Source: Coriobacteriales bacterium (GTDB taxonomy: Bacteria > Actinomycetota > Coriobacteriia > Coriobacteriales > UBA8131). From it: 13,215 nt of DNA. Positions 1 to 6,129 of this stretch are shown piece by piece. Both the position numbers and the translations under genes were made by a program. The notes beneath the pieces are model-generated. The model ran no database searches, was not told the origin of the DNA, and saw nothing but the letters and a program-made list of their open reading frames with translations. The stretch lies in contig JAIRXA010000074.1 of NCBI GenBank assembly GCA_031268525.1, positions 1-13,215 on the forward strand, written 5' to 3'. The stretch's first letter is position 1; each line of letters begins with the position of its first letter.

Positions 1-320
1 CTGTCCGAAAGGTCATTGCCGCCACCGAAGAGGACGACGAGGGCGATTGCTCCCACCAACAGGGCAGCAGCGATTGCAGTACCGATGATGATCGGTGTAC
101 GTCGAGACTTCTTTGCCGGATACGGACGTGCGGGTAAAGACTGAGACGCGGGTAGGGGGCCTTGCGAGCGAGCGAATGTCGCGGGTTGCGGCGTGGAGGG
201 AGGAAGCAGCCCCTGCGGCTGCCCTGACGGCGCAGGCGCCGCAGGCTCTGTCGGCGCTCCGCATCCGGCACAGAACCGTGCGCCATCCTCACGCGGTAAA
301 CCACACGTGCTACAGTACAT
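1..320 (-). CDS. Zinc-ribbon single-pass membrane protein, C-terminus beyond window edge
   Basis: The gene starts at ATG 320-318 on the minus strand and runs off the left edge, so only about 106 residues are visible. The protein opens with a zinc ribbon (MYCSTCG...ARFCAGCGAP, Cys3, Cys6, Cys17, Cys20). A proline/alanine/glutamine-rich linker follows (about residues 23-69), then basic KKSRR and a membrane helix at about 76-98. The start is supported by an AGAAGGG ribosome-binding site. The helix-coding DNA is about 95% identical to that of the paralogue at 419-1117, which carries DUF5050-type repeats after its helix; the missing part here is therefore probably similar. Zinc ribbon plus helix plus extracytoplasmic repeat domain is a common layout in Gram-positive bacteria, usually of unknown function. 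The ribbon would lie in the cytoplasm and the repeats outside. No specific role can be assigned. Confidence 0.8.
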   Translation of the reverse strand, partial: MYCSTCGLPREDGARFCAGCGAPTEPAAPAPSGQPQGLLPPSTPQPATFARSQGPLPASQSLPARPYPAKKSRRTPIIIGTAIAAALLVGAIALVVLFGGGNDLSD

Positions 321-325
321 TGCTA

Positions 326-333
326 TCCCTTCT
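326..333 (-). promoter_or_regulatory. Ribosome-binding site of the zinc-ribbon protein
   Basis: On the minus strand, AGAAGGGA lies five bases before ATG 320-318. It decides the start of the left-edge gene. The rest of the 98-bp gap between the two paralogues (321-418) shows no clear promoter; a weak CCTGCC/GGCAGG pairing follows the stop of the downstream paralogue but has no T-run. Confidence 0.6.
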
Positions 334-418
334 CTTCAACGGTCACGGGCTCGTTGATGATGGGTCAGGAGAACGCCTGTCCCATCCCCTGCCCCAGAAG
401 CATCGGCAGGCAGAAAGT

Positions 419-1117
419 CTAATCGCTGTAGAAATGGTCGAAGTCTACCCGCTGCCGCTCACTCCCATCGGTACGGATTTTGTAGAGGCAAAAGTCATCA
501 TCCCAGTTTCTGTAATACACCCAGTCACCGACTACGTTGATGGAGCCGCTATTGTCATCGTTCAGCTTTGTACGCTCGGTCCCATCGGTTCGGATCCTGT
601 AGAGACTGTCGCCGTCATCCCCGTTTGTGTAATACACCCAGTCACCAACTACGTTGATGAACGCGCTATAGTCATTGTTGAGCTTTGTGCGCTCAGTCCC
701 ATTGGTACGGATCTTGTAGAGCGCTCCGTCATCATCCCCGTTTCTGTAATACACCCAGTCGCCAACCACGTTGATGGAGCCGCTAACTTCATCGTTGAGC
801 TTTGTGCGCTCGGTCCCATCGGTACGGATCCTGTAGAGGCTGTCGCCATCATCCTCGTTTACGTAATACACCCAGTCGTCGCTTTGAGCGACAATGCCGC
901 CGTTTACAATGTTTCCCACGGTGTTGCCTCTGTCCGAAAGGGCATTGCCTCCACCGAAGAGGACGACGAGGGCGATTGCTCCCGCCAACAGGACAAAAGC
1001 GATTGCAGTACCGATGATGATCGGTGTACGTCGAGACTTCTTTGCCGTGGGACAGGGGGACATTTCTCTTGGCCCAATCTGAGAGATTGGGTCAAGAGAA
1101 ACGTCCCCCTGTCCCAT
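419..1117 (-). CDS. DUF5050-type repeat membrane protein, N-terminus replaced by a palindromic element
   Basis: This is a 232-residue open frame. Residues 32-54 form one membrane helix (PIIIGTAIAFVLLAGAIALVVLF), preceded by KKSRR. Residues 77-232 are four repeats of 39 residues, each with the core GDWVYY, an Asp-rich turn, LYKIRT(D/N)G(T/S)ER. This pattern matches the DUF5050 family, thought to form beta-propeller-like blades, and would lie outside the cell. Residues 1-23 are encoded by the 69-bp palindrome at 1048-1116 and have no homology to the zinc ribbon and linker of the paralogue next door. ATG 1117-1115 has no visible Shine-Dalgarno sequence; an internal ATG at residue 19 is also poor. 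I infer that an ancestral zinc-ribbon gene lost its 5' end and upstream signals to the element. It may be a decaying gene. It is also possible that it is still expressed from a start inside the element. Confidence 0.6.
   Translation of the reverse strand: MGQGDVSLDPISQIGPREMSPCPTAKKSRRTPIIIGTAIAFVLLAGAIALVVLFGGGNALSDRGNTVGNIVNGGIVAQSDDWVYYVNEDDGDSLYRIRTDGTERTKLNDEVSGSINVVGDWVYYRNGDDDGALYKIRTNGTERTKLNNDYSAFINVVGDWVYYTNGDDGDSLYRIRTDGTERTKLNDDNSGSINVVGDWVYYRNWDDDFCLYKIRTDGSERQRVDFDHFYSD
422..889 (-). repeat. Four tandem 117-bp coding repeats
   Basis: Four in-frame units of 117 bp (39 codons) lie head to tail: 889-773, 772-656, 655-539 and 538-422 on the minus strand. The marker aatacacccagtc recurs at exact 117-bp steps (514, 631, 748, 865 on the plus strand). 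The three inner junctions are most alike (codons for NVVGDWVYY). The outer units have diverged at their ends, with AQSDDWVYY first and QRVDFDHFYSD last. Such repeats can change number by slippage or recombination. Confidence 0.9.
930..1047 (-). repeat. Direct repeat of 1-118, shared by the two paralogues
   Basis: Bases 930-1047 match bases 1-118 at 112 of 118 positions by eye, including an unbroken identical run at the right-hand end. They encode AKKSRRTPIIIGTAIA and the rest of the membrane helix. The match stops after the shared ccg at 118 and 1047: copy one continues into the proline-rich linker, copy two into the palindrome. The high identity means a recent duplication or gene conversion. 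Confidence 0.9.
1048..1116. repeat. 69-bp palindromic REP/MITE-like element
   Basis: Two 33-bp arms (1048-1080 and 1084-1116) are inverted copies with two mismatches around a 3-base loop (gag). The outer end reads tgggacagggggac. Long palindromes with this kind of gggacaggggga end are known as dispersed repeats in several bacterial genomes and are thought to be moved by REP-associated Y1 tyrosine transposases. No transposase is in this window. The left edge coincides with the homology breakpoint of the paralogue. In RNA it would form a very stable hairpin; it is not followed by a clear T-run in either direction. Confidence 0.85.
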
Positions 1118-1143
1118 AAAACCGGCGATAAAATCCGATTCCG

Positions 1144-1169
1144 CACGCCTTAAAGCATGTTAAGGCGTG
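1144..1169. promoter_or_regulatory. Operator-like dyad upstream of the surface protein
   Basis: Perfect 10-bp inverted arms CACGCCTTAA (1144-1153) and TTAAGGCGTG (1160-1169) flank a 6-base centre. The dyad lies where the -35 to -12 region of the putative promoter would be. That position suits a repressor or activator site. The other reading is a terminator for plus-strand transcripts, because GTAAAATTTTT follows. However, the T-run starts six bases after the stem, and no gene reads into it from the left, so I prefer the operator reading. Confidence 0.5.
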
Positions 1170-1176
1170 GTAAAAT
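1168..1176 (+). promoter_or_regulatory. Putative extended -10 promoter of the surface protein
   Basis: TGGTAAAAT fits the TGnTATAAT extended -10 pattern with one substitution. No good -35 hexamer is found 16-18 bp upstream, as is usual for extended -10 promoters. The TG is the last two bases of the dyad, so a bound regulator would cover the promoter. Transcription would begin near 1183, about 30 bases before the start codon. Confidence 0.45.
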
Positions 1177-1214
1177 TTTTCCAAGAGTGTAATCAAGGGC
1201 CAAGGAGGGCATTC

Positions 1215-3275
1215 ATGCTGACGTCATCCACAAAGCAAGAACAGATCTGGTCGAGCAGCAATCGGTTTGTACGCTTGGGTGTCGCCGTAGTGGTGGCTGT
1301 GATGCTCATGCTGGCTTCAGGAGCCATTGTGGCACACGCGGCGGATGGGGACGTTACGGTGAGCTCCCTGAGCGAGTTGGACGCCGCCCTGGACAACGGG
1401 GCGACCACTTCGATCACGCTGGCTCCTGCCTTCTATACGGACGCGAACACGAGCGGTGTGCCTATAGAAATCGATCGTTCCTCAATCACCCCCCTGACTA
1501 TCAGTGGCACCGCTGGCAATACGCTCTCGGTGGGCATTCAGGTCAGCAGCAGTAATGTCAGTCTGGAAGGCATTGACATTTCCCTTGCCATGACAAATAG
1601 CAATGCGCCACAGCTGGCCTGGTCGGGCAGCTCTGCGTATGGTGCGGCTATCCTTGTTGATGATGGGCTGGCGAACGTTGCGATACGTTCCTGCGACATA
1701 AGTGTCACCAACACCTCAAGCTCGGTATTTACGGCGGGTGTGGTGATAGCGGGAGGCACGGGTATCACGGTGGCCGACAATACCATAAGCGCAACCGGCA
1801 GGGGCGTATCTGCCGTGCAGGGCCTGCTGTTTTTTGAGCTGGGCGACAATACCACGGTGACCGGTAACACCCTCAGCGCTGCGCATGCGACCTATACCGC
1901 AGGAGAGCAGGACGCTCGCCCTGCCAGCGCACTTCTTATTCAGGTCGGCAGCCCAAACCAACCGACGGGTCTCGACTTCAGTGGTAACACTCTGCAGGGA
2001 GGTAGCGTCTCCAATGCCGCCCCCTACAGCTTCTTCATAAACGTGTGGACCGCTGCCGGGCGAGGGGGCGATCCGGAGATGGTCGAGAGCGGCTTTGCCG
2101 ACTATGACCATGCAGGTATTCGCCCCTGGATCACCGACGAGCGCAACACGTCCGCTATCTATCAGCTCACAAGCAGCCTTGTCGAGCAGGCCGGTGCGAG
2201 TGGGTACGGTTTTGTGTGTGAAGCCCTGAATGGCAAGGGTCCTGATGCCGTAACCGAAGGCTACACCGTCACCAATGGCGAAGTGACGGCCATTGATTTC
2301 TGGGGCTATAGCATTACCAATGGTGCCTACGAAACCGCCGATTCTTCTGCCCGTGTTGATGCGTCTGGCGTCTATCTGGGTCCGTTCCAGTGGTCTTCTA
2401 CGCCAGGTGACGGCGGGATCCAGAGAAATCAGGGCTCTAACATCACCGCGGGGACTTTTCCCCAGATAGTTTCGACCGAACTCACCTATACGGCAGTACA
2501 GACCGGTGGCGCCAATAACACGACCACCTCTACTGGTATCACGGTTACGTTTGACCATGATCTGACTACCCCTGTTGCCACAGCCATCATGGCTCTCGTA
2601 AGCCTGCCAGGCGGCGACAGCGCCCAGCTTGCACTCGCCGATGATGGCGACGGCGACGATGCAACCTGGTTGGTGAATCTTTCAGGTTTCACCTCCTTCG
2701 CAAACGGAGAGGTTGCCACCCTTGATCTCTTTGGTGTGCAGGATTATCCCGTAACAACCCCTGTCACCTCAGTTACCCTCTATGTTGTCAGTTATCAGCA
2801 GCAGACCCTCCGCGATACCACAACCGGCATCAGCGTCACCGGTTCTTTCTCGCCGGGCACCACGTTGGTAGTGGGCAATGCTGTCCTTGATTCAGGGCCT
2901 GCCTGCACAATCATCCGGGACTATCAAAACAGCGGACTTCTCTATGCGCTCTATGACCTTTCGCTTGATAATGGCAGCCGGGAACCGGGCACCAAGGTGC
3001 TCGTAAGCTTCCCTGTCGGTGCTGATAATAACGACAGGAGAGCACTTATCCTGCACTGCAACGGCGGAGTGTTGGAGAAAGTCGAGACTACCGTCGCAGG
3101 AGCCAGTGTTTCCGGCAGCTTCTCATCCCTCTCGCCCTTTGGCGTGGTATTGCTTAACGACACCTTGCCTAAGGCTGGCGATACTGCCACGCCCTCTCTT
3201 CTTGCTGCCACCCTGCTCTGTGCGCTCGCAGCCGCTGTTTTGATGGTACGTCGGCGCAAGGCGGCAAGGCGTTAG
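1215..3275 (+). CDS. Secreted parallel beta-helix surface protein with LPKAG sorting-like tail
   Basis: The start is ATG 1215, five bases after a strong AAGGAGGG; a longer frame from GTG 1167 would begin inside the dyad and lacks a binding site. The 686-residue product has a signal peptide (basic start, hydrophobic residues about 21-40, AHA cleavage near 42). From about 90 to 275 it has runs typical of right-handed beta-helix coils (NVSLEGIDIS, NVAIRSCDIS, GITVADNTIS, NTTVTGNTLS, GLDFSGNTLQ). A middle region follows, then a module at about 540-645 with TTGISVTGSFSPGTTLVV and SSLSPFGVVLL, of a type seen at the C-terminal side of Gram-positive surface proteins. The tail is LPKAGD (651-656), a hydrophobic segment and RRRKAARR, which looks like a sortase signal with Ala in place of Thr. 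It is probably wall-anchored or held in the membrane. Function unknown; beta-helix proteins often bind or cleave glycans, but no catalytic motif is evident. Confidence 0.8.
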   Translation: MLTSSTKQEQIWSSSNRFVRLGVAVVVAVMLMLASGAIVAHAADGDVTVSSLSELDAALDNGATTSITLAPAFYTDANTSGVPIEIDRSSITPLTISGTAGNTLSVGIQVSSSNVSLEGIDISLAMTNSNAPQLAWSGSSAYGAAILVDDGLANVAIRSCDISVTNTSSSVFTAGVVIAGGTGITVADNTISATGRGVSAVQGLLFFELGDNTTVTGNTLSAAHATYTAGEQDARPASALLIQVGSPNQPTGLDFSGNTLQGGSVSNAAPYSFFINVWTAAGRGGDPEMVESGFADYDHAGIRPWITDERNTSAIYQLTSSLVEQAGASGYGFVCEALNGKGPDAVTEGYTVTNGEVTAIDFWGYSITNGAYETADSSARVDASGVYLGPFQWSSTPGDGGIQRNQGSNITAGTFPQIVSTELTYTAVQTGGANNTTTSTGITVTFDHDLTTPVATAIMALVSLPGGDSAQLALADDGDGDDATWLVNLSGFTSFANGEVATLDLFGVQDYPVTTPVTSVTLYVVSYQQQTLRDTTTGISVTGSFSPGTTLVVGNAVLDSGPACTIIRDYQNSGLLYALYDLSLDNGSREPGTKVLVSFPVGADNNDRRALILHCNGGVLEKVETTVAGASVSGSFSSLSPFGVVLLNDTLPKAGDTATPSLLAATLLCALAAAVLMVRRRKAARR

Positions 3276-3339
3276 ACAGTCTTGGGTCATGTTGTTTCAG
3301 GCCTTTGGCCCTTTTGAGTTCGTGTAGTCTGTTTCAGCG

Positions 3340-3387
3340 GTAAAGCCCGATAACCAACCGATAACCAACAGGGGCATCGGGCTTTAC
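3340..3387 (+). terminator. Hairpin terminator between the surface protein and the rpsP operon
   Basis: Arms GTAAAGCCCGAT (3340-3351) and ATCGGGCTTTAC (3376-3387) pair perfectly over 12 bp around a 24-base loop. The AAAGCCC...GGGCTTT form is typical of intrinsic terminators that work in both directions, though the T-run is only three bases. The loop holds the second copy of an 11-bp direct repeat, CCGATAACCAA at 3347-3357 and 3358-3368, so the right arm could also pair with the second CCGAT. Confidence 0.55.
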
Positions 3388-3490
3388 GGCATCCAGGGAG
3401 ACAGATGCGCTACGGGGCGACTTGGTGTATCATGGGCAGCTACCGGTTTCACCCCGATATCCGACCGGTCCCATTACAAAGGAGAGAACG
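3388..3490 (+). promoter_or_regulatory. Leader of the rpsP operon
   Basis: The promoter of the ribosomal operon should lie here. TATCAT at 3428-3433 is a possible -10 box, but no convincing -35 is seen. ACCGGT occurs twice, near 3443 and 3464, and could pair as a 6-bp stem just before the AAAGGAGAG binding site (3478-3486). No recognisable ribosomal-protein autoregulatory structure was found by eye. Confidence 0.3.
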
Positions 3491-3757
3491 TTGGCAGTTA
3501 AGATCAGACTGGCGCGTCATGGCGCCAAGAAAGCACCGTATTACCGCGTCGTCGTGGCAGATGCTCGTGCCAGGCGTGACGGGCGTTTCATCGAGGAAGT
3601 TGGTCGCTACAACCCCTGCGCCACGCCGACGATGATCAAGCTCGAGCTCGATAAGATCGATGCGTGGATCACCAACGGCGCTCAGCCCACCGAGACGGTC
3701 GCAAAGCTCATCGCCCAGGTAAAAGAAGAGCTCGTTACCCAGGCCAAAGAGGCGTAA
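3491..3757 (+). CDS. rpsP: 30S ribosomal protein S16
   Basis: S16 binds 16S rRNA in the body of the 30S subunit and is needed early in its assembly. The 88-residue product begins MAVKIRLARHGAKKAPYYRVVVADARARRDGRFIEEVGRYNP, a clear match to the family N-terminus, and continues with the usual WITNGAQPTETVAKLI segment. The length is normal for S16. The start is TTG 3491, chosen because MAVKIRL is the family start and AAAGGAGAG lies just upstream; an open frame continues to 3422 but is not S16-like. It is the first gene of the cluster, and its stop lies three bases before khpA. In many bacteria ffh precedes rpsP; here a terminator and a surface-protein gene do. Confidence 0.96.
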   Translation: MAVKIRLARHGAKKAPYYRVVVADARARRDGRFIEEVGRYNPCATPTMIKLELDKIDAWITNGAQPTETVAKLIAQVKEELVTQAKEA

Positions 3758-3760
3758 GCG

Positions 3761-4015
3761 ATGCCTGAACAGGATACCAGCATCGTTGCTTTGGTAAACG
3801 AGATCGTCACTTCGCTGGTCGATGAGCCCGAGCAGGTACAGGTTGGTGGCGTTGAGGAGGCCGAGGCTCTGCTCATCGAGATCAAGGTTGCTCCCGATGA
3901 CGTGGGCAAGGTCATTGGTCGTCAGGGTCGCATTATCAAGGCCATCCGCACCCTTGCCCGCGCGGCATCCTCCTACGCCGACGGAATGCCTGTGGATGTT
4001 GAGGTCATCGACTGA
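3761..4015 (+). CDS. khpA: KH-domain RNA-binding protein KhpA
   Basis: This is an 84-residue protein with a single KH domain. The key GxxG loop is GRQG (residues 53-56) in DDVGKVIGRQGRIIKAIRTL, with the family's usual acidic N-terminal part and VDVEVID end. KhpA is a cytoplasmic RNA-binding protein; in other Gram-positive bacteria it pairs with KhpB (Jag/EloR) and affects cell division and small-RNA function. The position between rpsP and rimM is the standard one. ATG 3761 follows the rpsP stop by three bases, and AAGAGG inside the rpsP end serves as binding site, so the two genes are probably translationally coupled. Confidence 0.95.
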   Translation: MPEQDTSIVALVNEIVTSLVDEPEQVQVGGVEEAEALLIEIKVAPDDVGKVIGRQGRIIKAIRTLARAASSYADGMPVDVEVID

Positions 4016-4053
4016 CACGATGCTCTCTGAGCTGAGGTTTTGAGGATCGTCTG

Positions 4054-4608
4054 ATGAAAGCGACCGAGATCGGCTATCGACGGATCGCCTACATCTCCCG
4101 CAGCAAGGGGCTGAAGGGGGATCTTATCGTGCAGCCTGCAGGCGATCGGCCTCTGTCTTCGTATGTGGGAGAGAGAATCTGGATTGTCCCGCCTCTGCTG
4201 GAAGCTGTGCGCGAAACACGGCTGTTGGAACTCAAAGAGCAGGCAAAAGACAGTGTTGTGCGCCTTGCCGATGTGAAAGATGTCGCGACAGCCCGGCTGC
4301 TTGCAGGGCATTATCTGTTGGCAGAAACATCCTCCGAAAATTCCTGTGCCAACCAAACGGGCGAAACCTACGAGCCTACCGCTGCGCCTCGCGACCCCAT
4401 CGGCCTTGCGGTCATCGAAGCCGACACCCAGACGGTTCTCGGCACCATCCAAGAGGTGCGTCGCACCTCCGCCCAGGAGCTTTGGGTTGTAGACGGCGGT
4501 CCTTACGGCGAGGTGCTCATCCCTGCCGTAGAAGCCTTCATCCTCTCAATCGACGCGACCACCGCTCTGGTAAGCCTGCCTGGGGGCCTGCTGGAGTTGA
4601 ACCACTGA
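4054..4608 (+). CDS. rimM: Ribosome maturation factor RimM
   Basis: RimM helps mature the head of the 30S subunit and binds ribosomal protein S19. The 184-residue product has the N-terminal RimM barrel (IGYRRIAYISRSKGLKGDLIVQP) and the C-terminal PRC-like barrel (DPIGLAVIEADTQTVLGTI, then GEVLIPAVEAFI and LPGGLLEL). An insertion rich in Ser, Asn and Glu (about residues 93-112) separates the two. The central RLADVKDVATARLLAGHYLLA corresponds to the family's conserved link region. The start ATG 4054 has GAGGAT six bases upstream and lies 38 bp after khpA. Sequence conservation is moderate, as is usual for this family, but context and both domains make the call safe. Confidence 0.92.
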   Translation: MKATEIGYRRIAYISRSKGLKGDLIVQPAGDRPLSSYVGERIWIVPPLLEAVRETRLLELKEQAKDSVVRLADVKDVATARLLAGHYLLAETSSENSCANQTGETYEPTAAPRDPIGLAVIEADTQTVLGTIQEVRRTSAQELWVVDGGPYGEVLIPAVEAFILSIDATTALVSLPGGLLELNH

Positions 4609-4672
4609 TGGGATCTTCTGATAATGGGAGCTTTTTGGGAATGGGGAGCTCTCTGGTAATGGGAGTCTTCTG
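4608..4672 (+). repeat. Four imperfect 14-18-bp tandem repeats in the rimM-trmD gap
   Basis: Units begin ATGGGA or ATGGGGA at 4608, 4624, 4641 and 4659 and fill the whole gap between the rimM stop and trmD start. The rough consensus is ATGGGAGCTTTCTGGTA. Each of the last three holds a GGGAG Shine-Dalgarno-like core; only that of the last (4661-4665) is correctly placed, seven bases before the trmD start. Confidence 0.75.
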
Positions 4673-5467
4673 ATGCGCATAGAGACACTTTCTGTCTTTC
4701 CGCAGATGTTTGAGCCAGCGATGTCACTCTCGATCATCGGGCGAGCCCGTGCTGCGGGCATCCTCGATTTTGTGGCTCACGATCTGCGCGATTGGACTCA
4801 CGATCGCCATAATACGACCGATGACACGCCCTATGGGGGTGGTCAGGGCCAGCTGATGAAGGTCGAACCAGTCTTTGAGGCTTTGGACGATCTCACGGGA
4901 GCGGAGCCCGCTTTTGTCGTGTTTCTGGTCCCGCAGGGAATCCCTTTCACCCAGGAGATTGCTACAAAACTCGCGACCCGCGAACGCCTCATCATGGTCT
5001 GCGGTCGCTACGAGGGCTTTGACGAGCGCGTTTATACACGGGCCGACCTCTGCCTGAGCGTCGGCGATTATATTCTGACCGGCGGAGAACTGCCTGCGAT
5101 GGTCGTGACCGATGCGCTTATCCGACTCGTGCCCGGTGTGCTGGGCGACGCCTTGTCGTCCGTTGACGAGTCCTTTACCGCAGGTTTGCTGGAATATCCA
5201 CAGTACACCCGGCCAGCCACCTACCGAGGTTTGGACGTACCCGACGTGCTTCTCGGCGGGAATCACGCGCTGATAGCCGATTGGCAGCGCAAACAGTCTA
5301 TAATCAGAACAGCACAGTTGCGCCCCGACCTGCTTACCTCTGCCGACCTGACATCGGCAGAGCGCATGATGGCAGGCGAGGCCCTGCGGGAAACGCAGAC
5401 CGTGCACCACATGCAGACCGAACCTGTCGGGGAAGACCGACTCGGAGAAGACGACCAGAGACAATGA
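4673..5467 (+). CDS. trmD: tRNA (guanine-N1-)-methyltransferase
   Basis: TrmD transfers a methyl group from S-adenosylmethionine to N1 of G37 next to the anticodon, which prevents +1 frameshifts. All hallmark motifs are present: start MRIETLSVFPQMF, DDTPYGGGQGQ (51-60), CGRYEGFDERV (110-120), the trefoil-knot segment LSVGDYILTGGELPAM (128-143) and LLEYPQYTRP (172-181), then GNHALIADWQRKQSI. The length of 264 is slightly above the usual 240-250 because of a hydrophilic tail (about 241-264). That tail overlaps the lepB start by four bases (ATGA). ATG 4673 has GGGAG at seven bases. It follows rimM in the common order, but rplS does not follow it. Confidence 0.97.
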   Translation: MRIETLSVFPQMFEPAMSLSIIGRARAAGILDFVAHDLRDWTHDRHNTTDDTPYGGGQGQLMKVEPVFEALDDLTGAEPAFVVFLVPQGIPFTQEIATKLATRERLIMVCGRYEGFDERVYTRADLCLSVGDYILTGGELPAMVVTDALIRLVPGVLGDALSSVDESFTAGLLEYPQYTRPATYRGLDVPDVLLGGNHALIADWQRKQSIIRTAQLRPDLLTSADLTSAERMMAGEALRETQTVHHMQTEPVGEDRLGEDDQRQ

Positions 5468-6054
5468 ATGAGCCACATGAGCATGAGGTGATTGATGTCC
5501 AGAAGGAGGAGCGCACGAAGCGCATCTTCCGTGAGGTGCTCGAAGTCATTGTCATTGTTGCTGCGGCACTGATCATCACGACGGTACTGCGCATCTACGT
5601 CATCGATCAGTACGCGATACCCACGGGCTCGATGGAGCCTACCATCGAAATCAACGATCGCCTGTTTGCGGAAAAGGTCTCCTATCGTTTTGGCGATATT
5701 CAGCCTGGTGACATTGTCACCTTCAATGATCCCATTGAGCCCGGGCGTGTGCTCATCAAGCGCGTCATCGCGGTCGGTGGTCAGACGGTTGATCTGCAAA
5801 ATGGTGTGGTGCTGGTTGACGGTGTGGCGCTCGACGAGCCCTACACCTATGGCAAGGAATCGGTGCCTCTTGACCCGATGGTTGGCATGGCGATCACCTA
5901 TCCCTATGCGGTGCCCGAGGGTTATATCTGGGTGATGGGCGACAACCGCACGAATTCGCTGGACAGTCGCTATTTTGGAGCGATTTCAGATTCGACGGTA
6001 CTGGGGAAGGCTCTGATTCGTATCTGGCCACTGGATCGTTTTGGTGCGTTATAG
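5464..6054 (+). CDS. lepB: Signal peptidase I
   Basis: This membrane-bound serine protease removes signal peptides from exported proteins on the outer face of the membrane. The 196-residue product has a short charged cytoplasmic N-terminus, one membrane helix (about 25-47), the catalytic serine in PTGSMEPTI (Ser56), the catalytic lysine in RVLIKRVIAVGG (Lys99) and the conserved GDNRTNSLDSRYFG box. The size is that of a Gram-positive single-helix type I enzyme. The start ATG 5464 overlaps the trmD stop as ATGA, which points to translational coupling; a longer open frame upstream is just trmD read in another phase. The surface protein at 1215 would be one substrate in this cell. Confidence 0.95.
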   Translation: MNEPHEHEVIDVQKEERTKRIFREVLEVIVIVAAALIITTVLRIYVIDQYAIPTGSMEPTIEINDRLFAEKVSYRFGDIQPGDIVTFNDPIEPGRVLIKRVIAVGGQTVDLQNGVVLVDGVALDEPYTYGKESVPLDPMVGMAITYPYAVPEGYIWVMGDNRTNSLDSRYFGAISDSTVLGKALIRIWPLDRFGAL

Positions 6055-6129
6055 CTCTCAGAGGGCTCTCGGTGGGCTTTCGTAGGGCTTTTGGAGAGCG
6101 GCTCGTATGGCTACATTGGAGGGAAGCAC

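Noticed and set aside
95..1153. A 352-residue plus-strand open frame across the left region
   Set aside because: It is the antisense of the membrane-helix and DUF5050-type repeats; its own repeats simply mirror the 117-bp units, and it runs through the palindrome. No binding site at 95.
1144..1182. Intrinsic terminator reading of the dyad plus T-run
   Set aside because: Kept only as an alternative: the T-run is six bases from the stem, no plus-strand gene lies upstream, and an extended -10 box fits the same bases better.
1167..1214. N-terminal extension MVKFFQECNQGPRRAF of the surface protein from GTG 1167
   Set aside because: It would start within the dyad/promoter, and ATG 1215 has a strong ribosome-binding site and yields a standard signal peptide.
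1716..2558. A 280-residue minus-strand open frame inside the surface-protein gene
   Set aside because: No family resemblance, Arg/Gly-rich antisense composition, and the plus-strand frame has a signal peptide, beta-helix pattern and sorting tail.
3449..4018. A 189-residue minus-strand open frame opposite rpsP and khpA
   Set aside because: Antisense shadow of two well-identified genes.
4724..5476. A 250-residue minus-strand open frame opposite trmD
   Set aside because: The plus strand has every TrmD motif; the antisense frame has no recognisable domain and no start signals.
6055..6129. Possible T-box or glycine-responsive leader before glyQS
   Set aside because: Only 75 bp, no T-box core and no terminator/antiterminator pair; three gggct repeats alone do not support a riboswitch.
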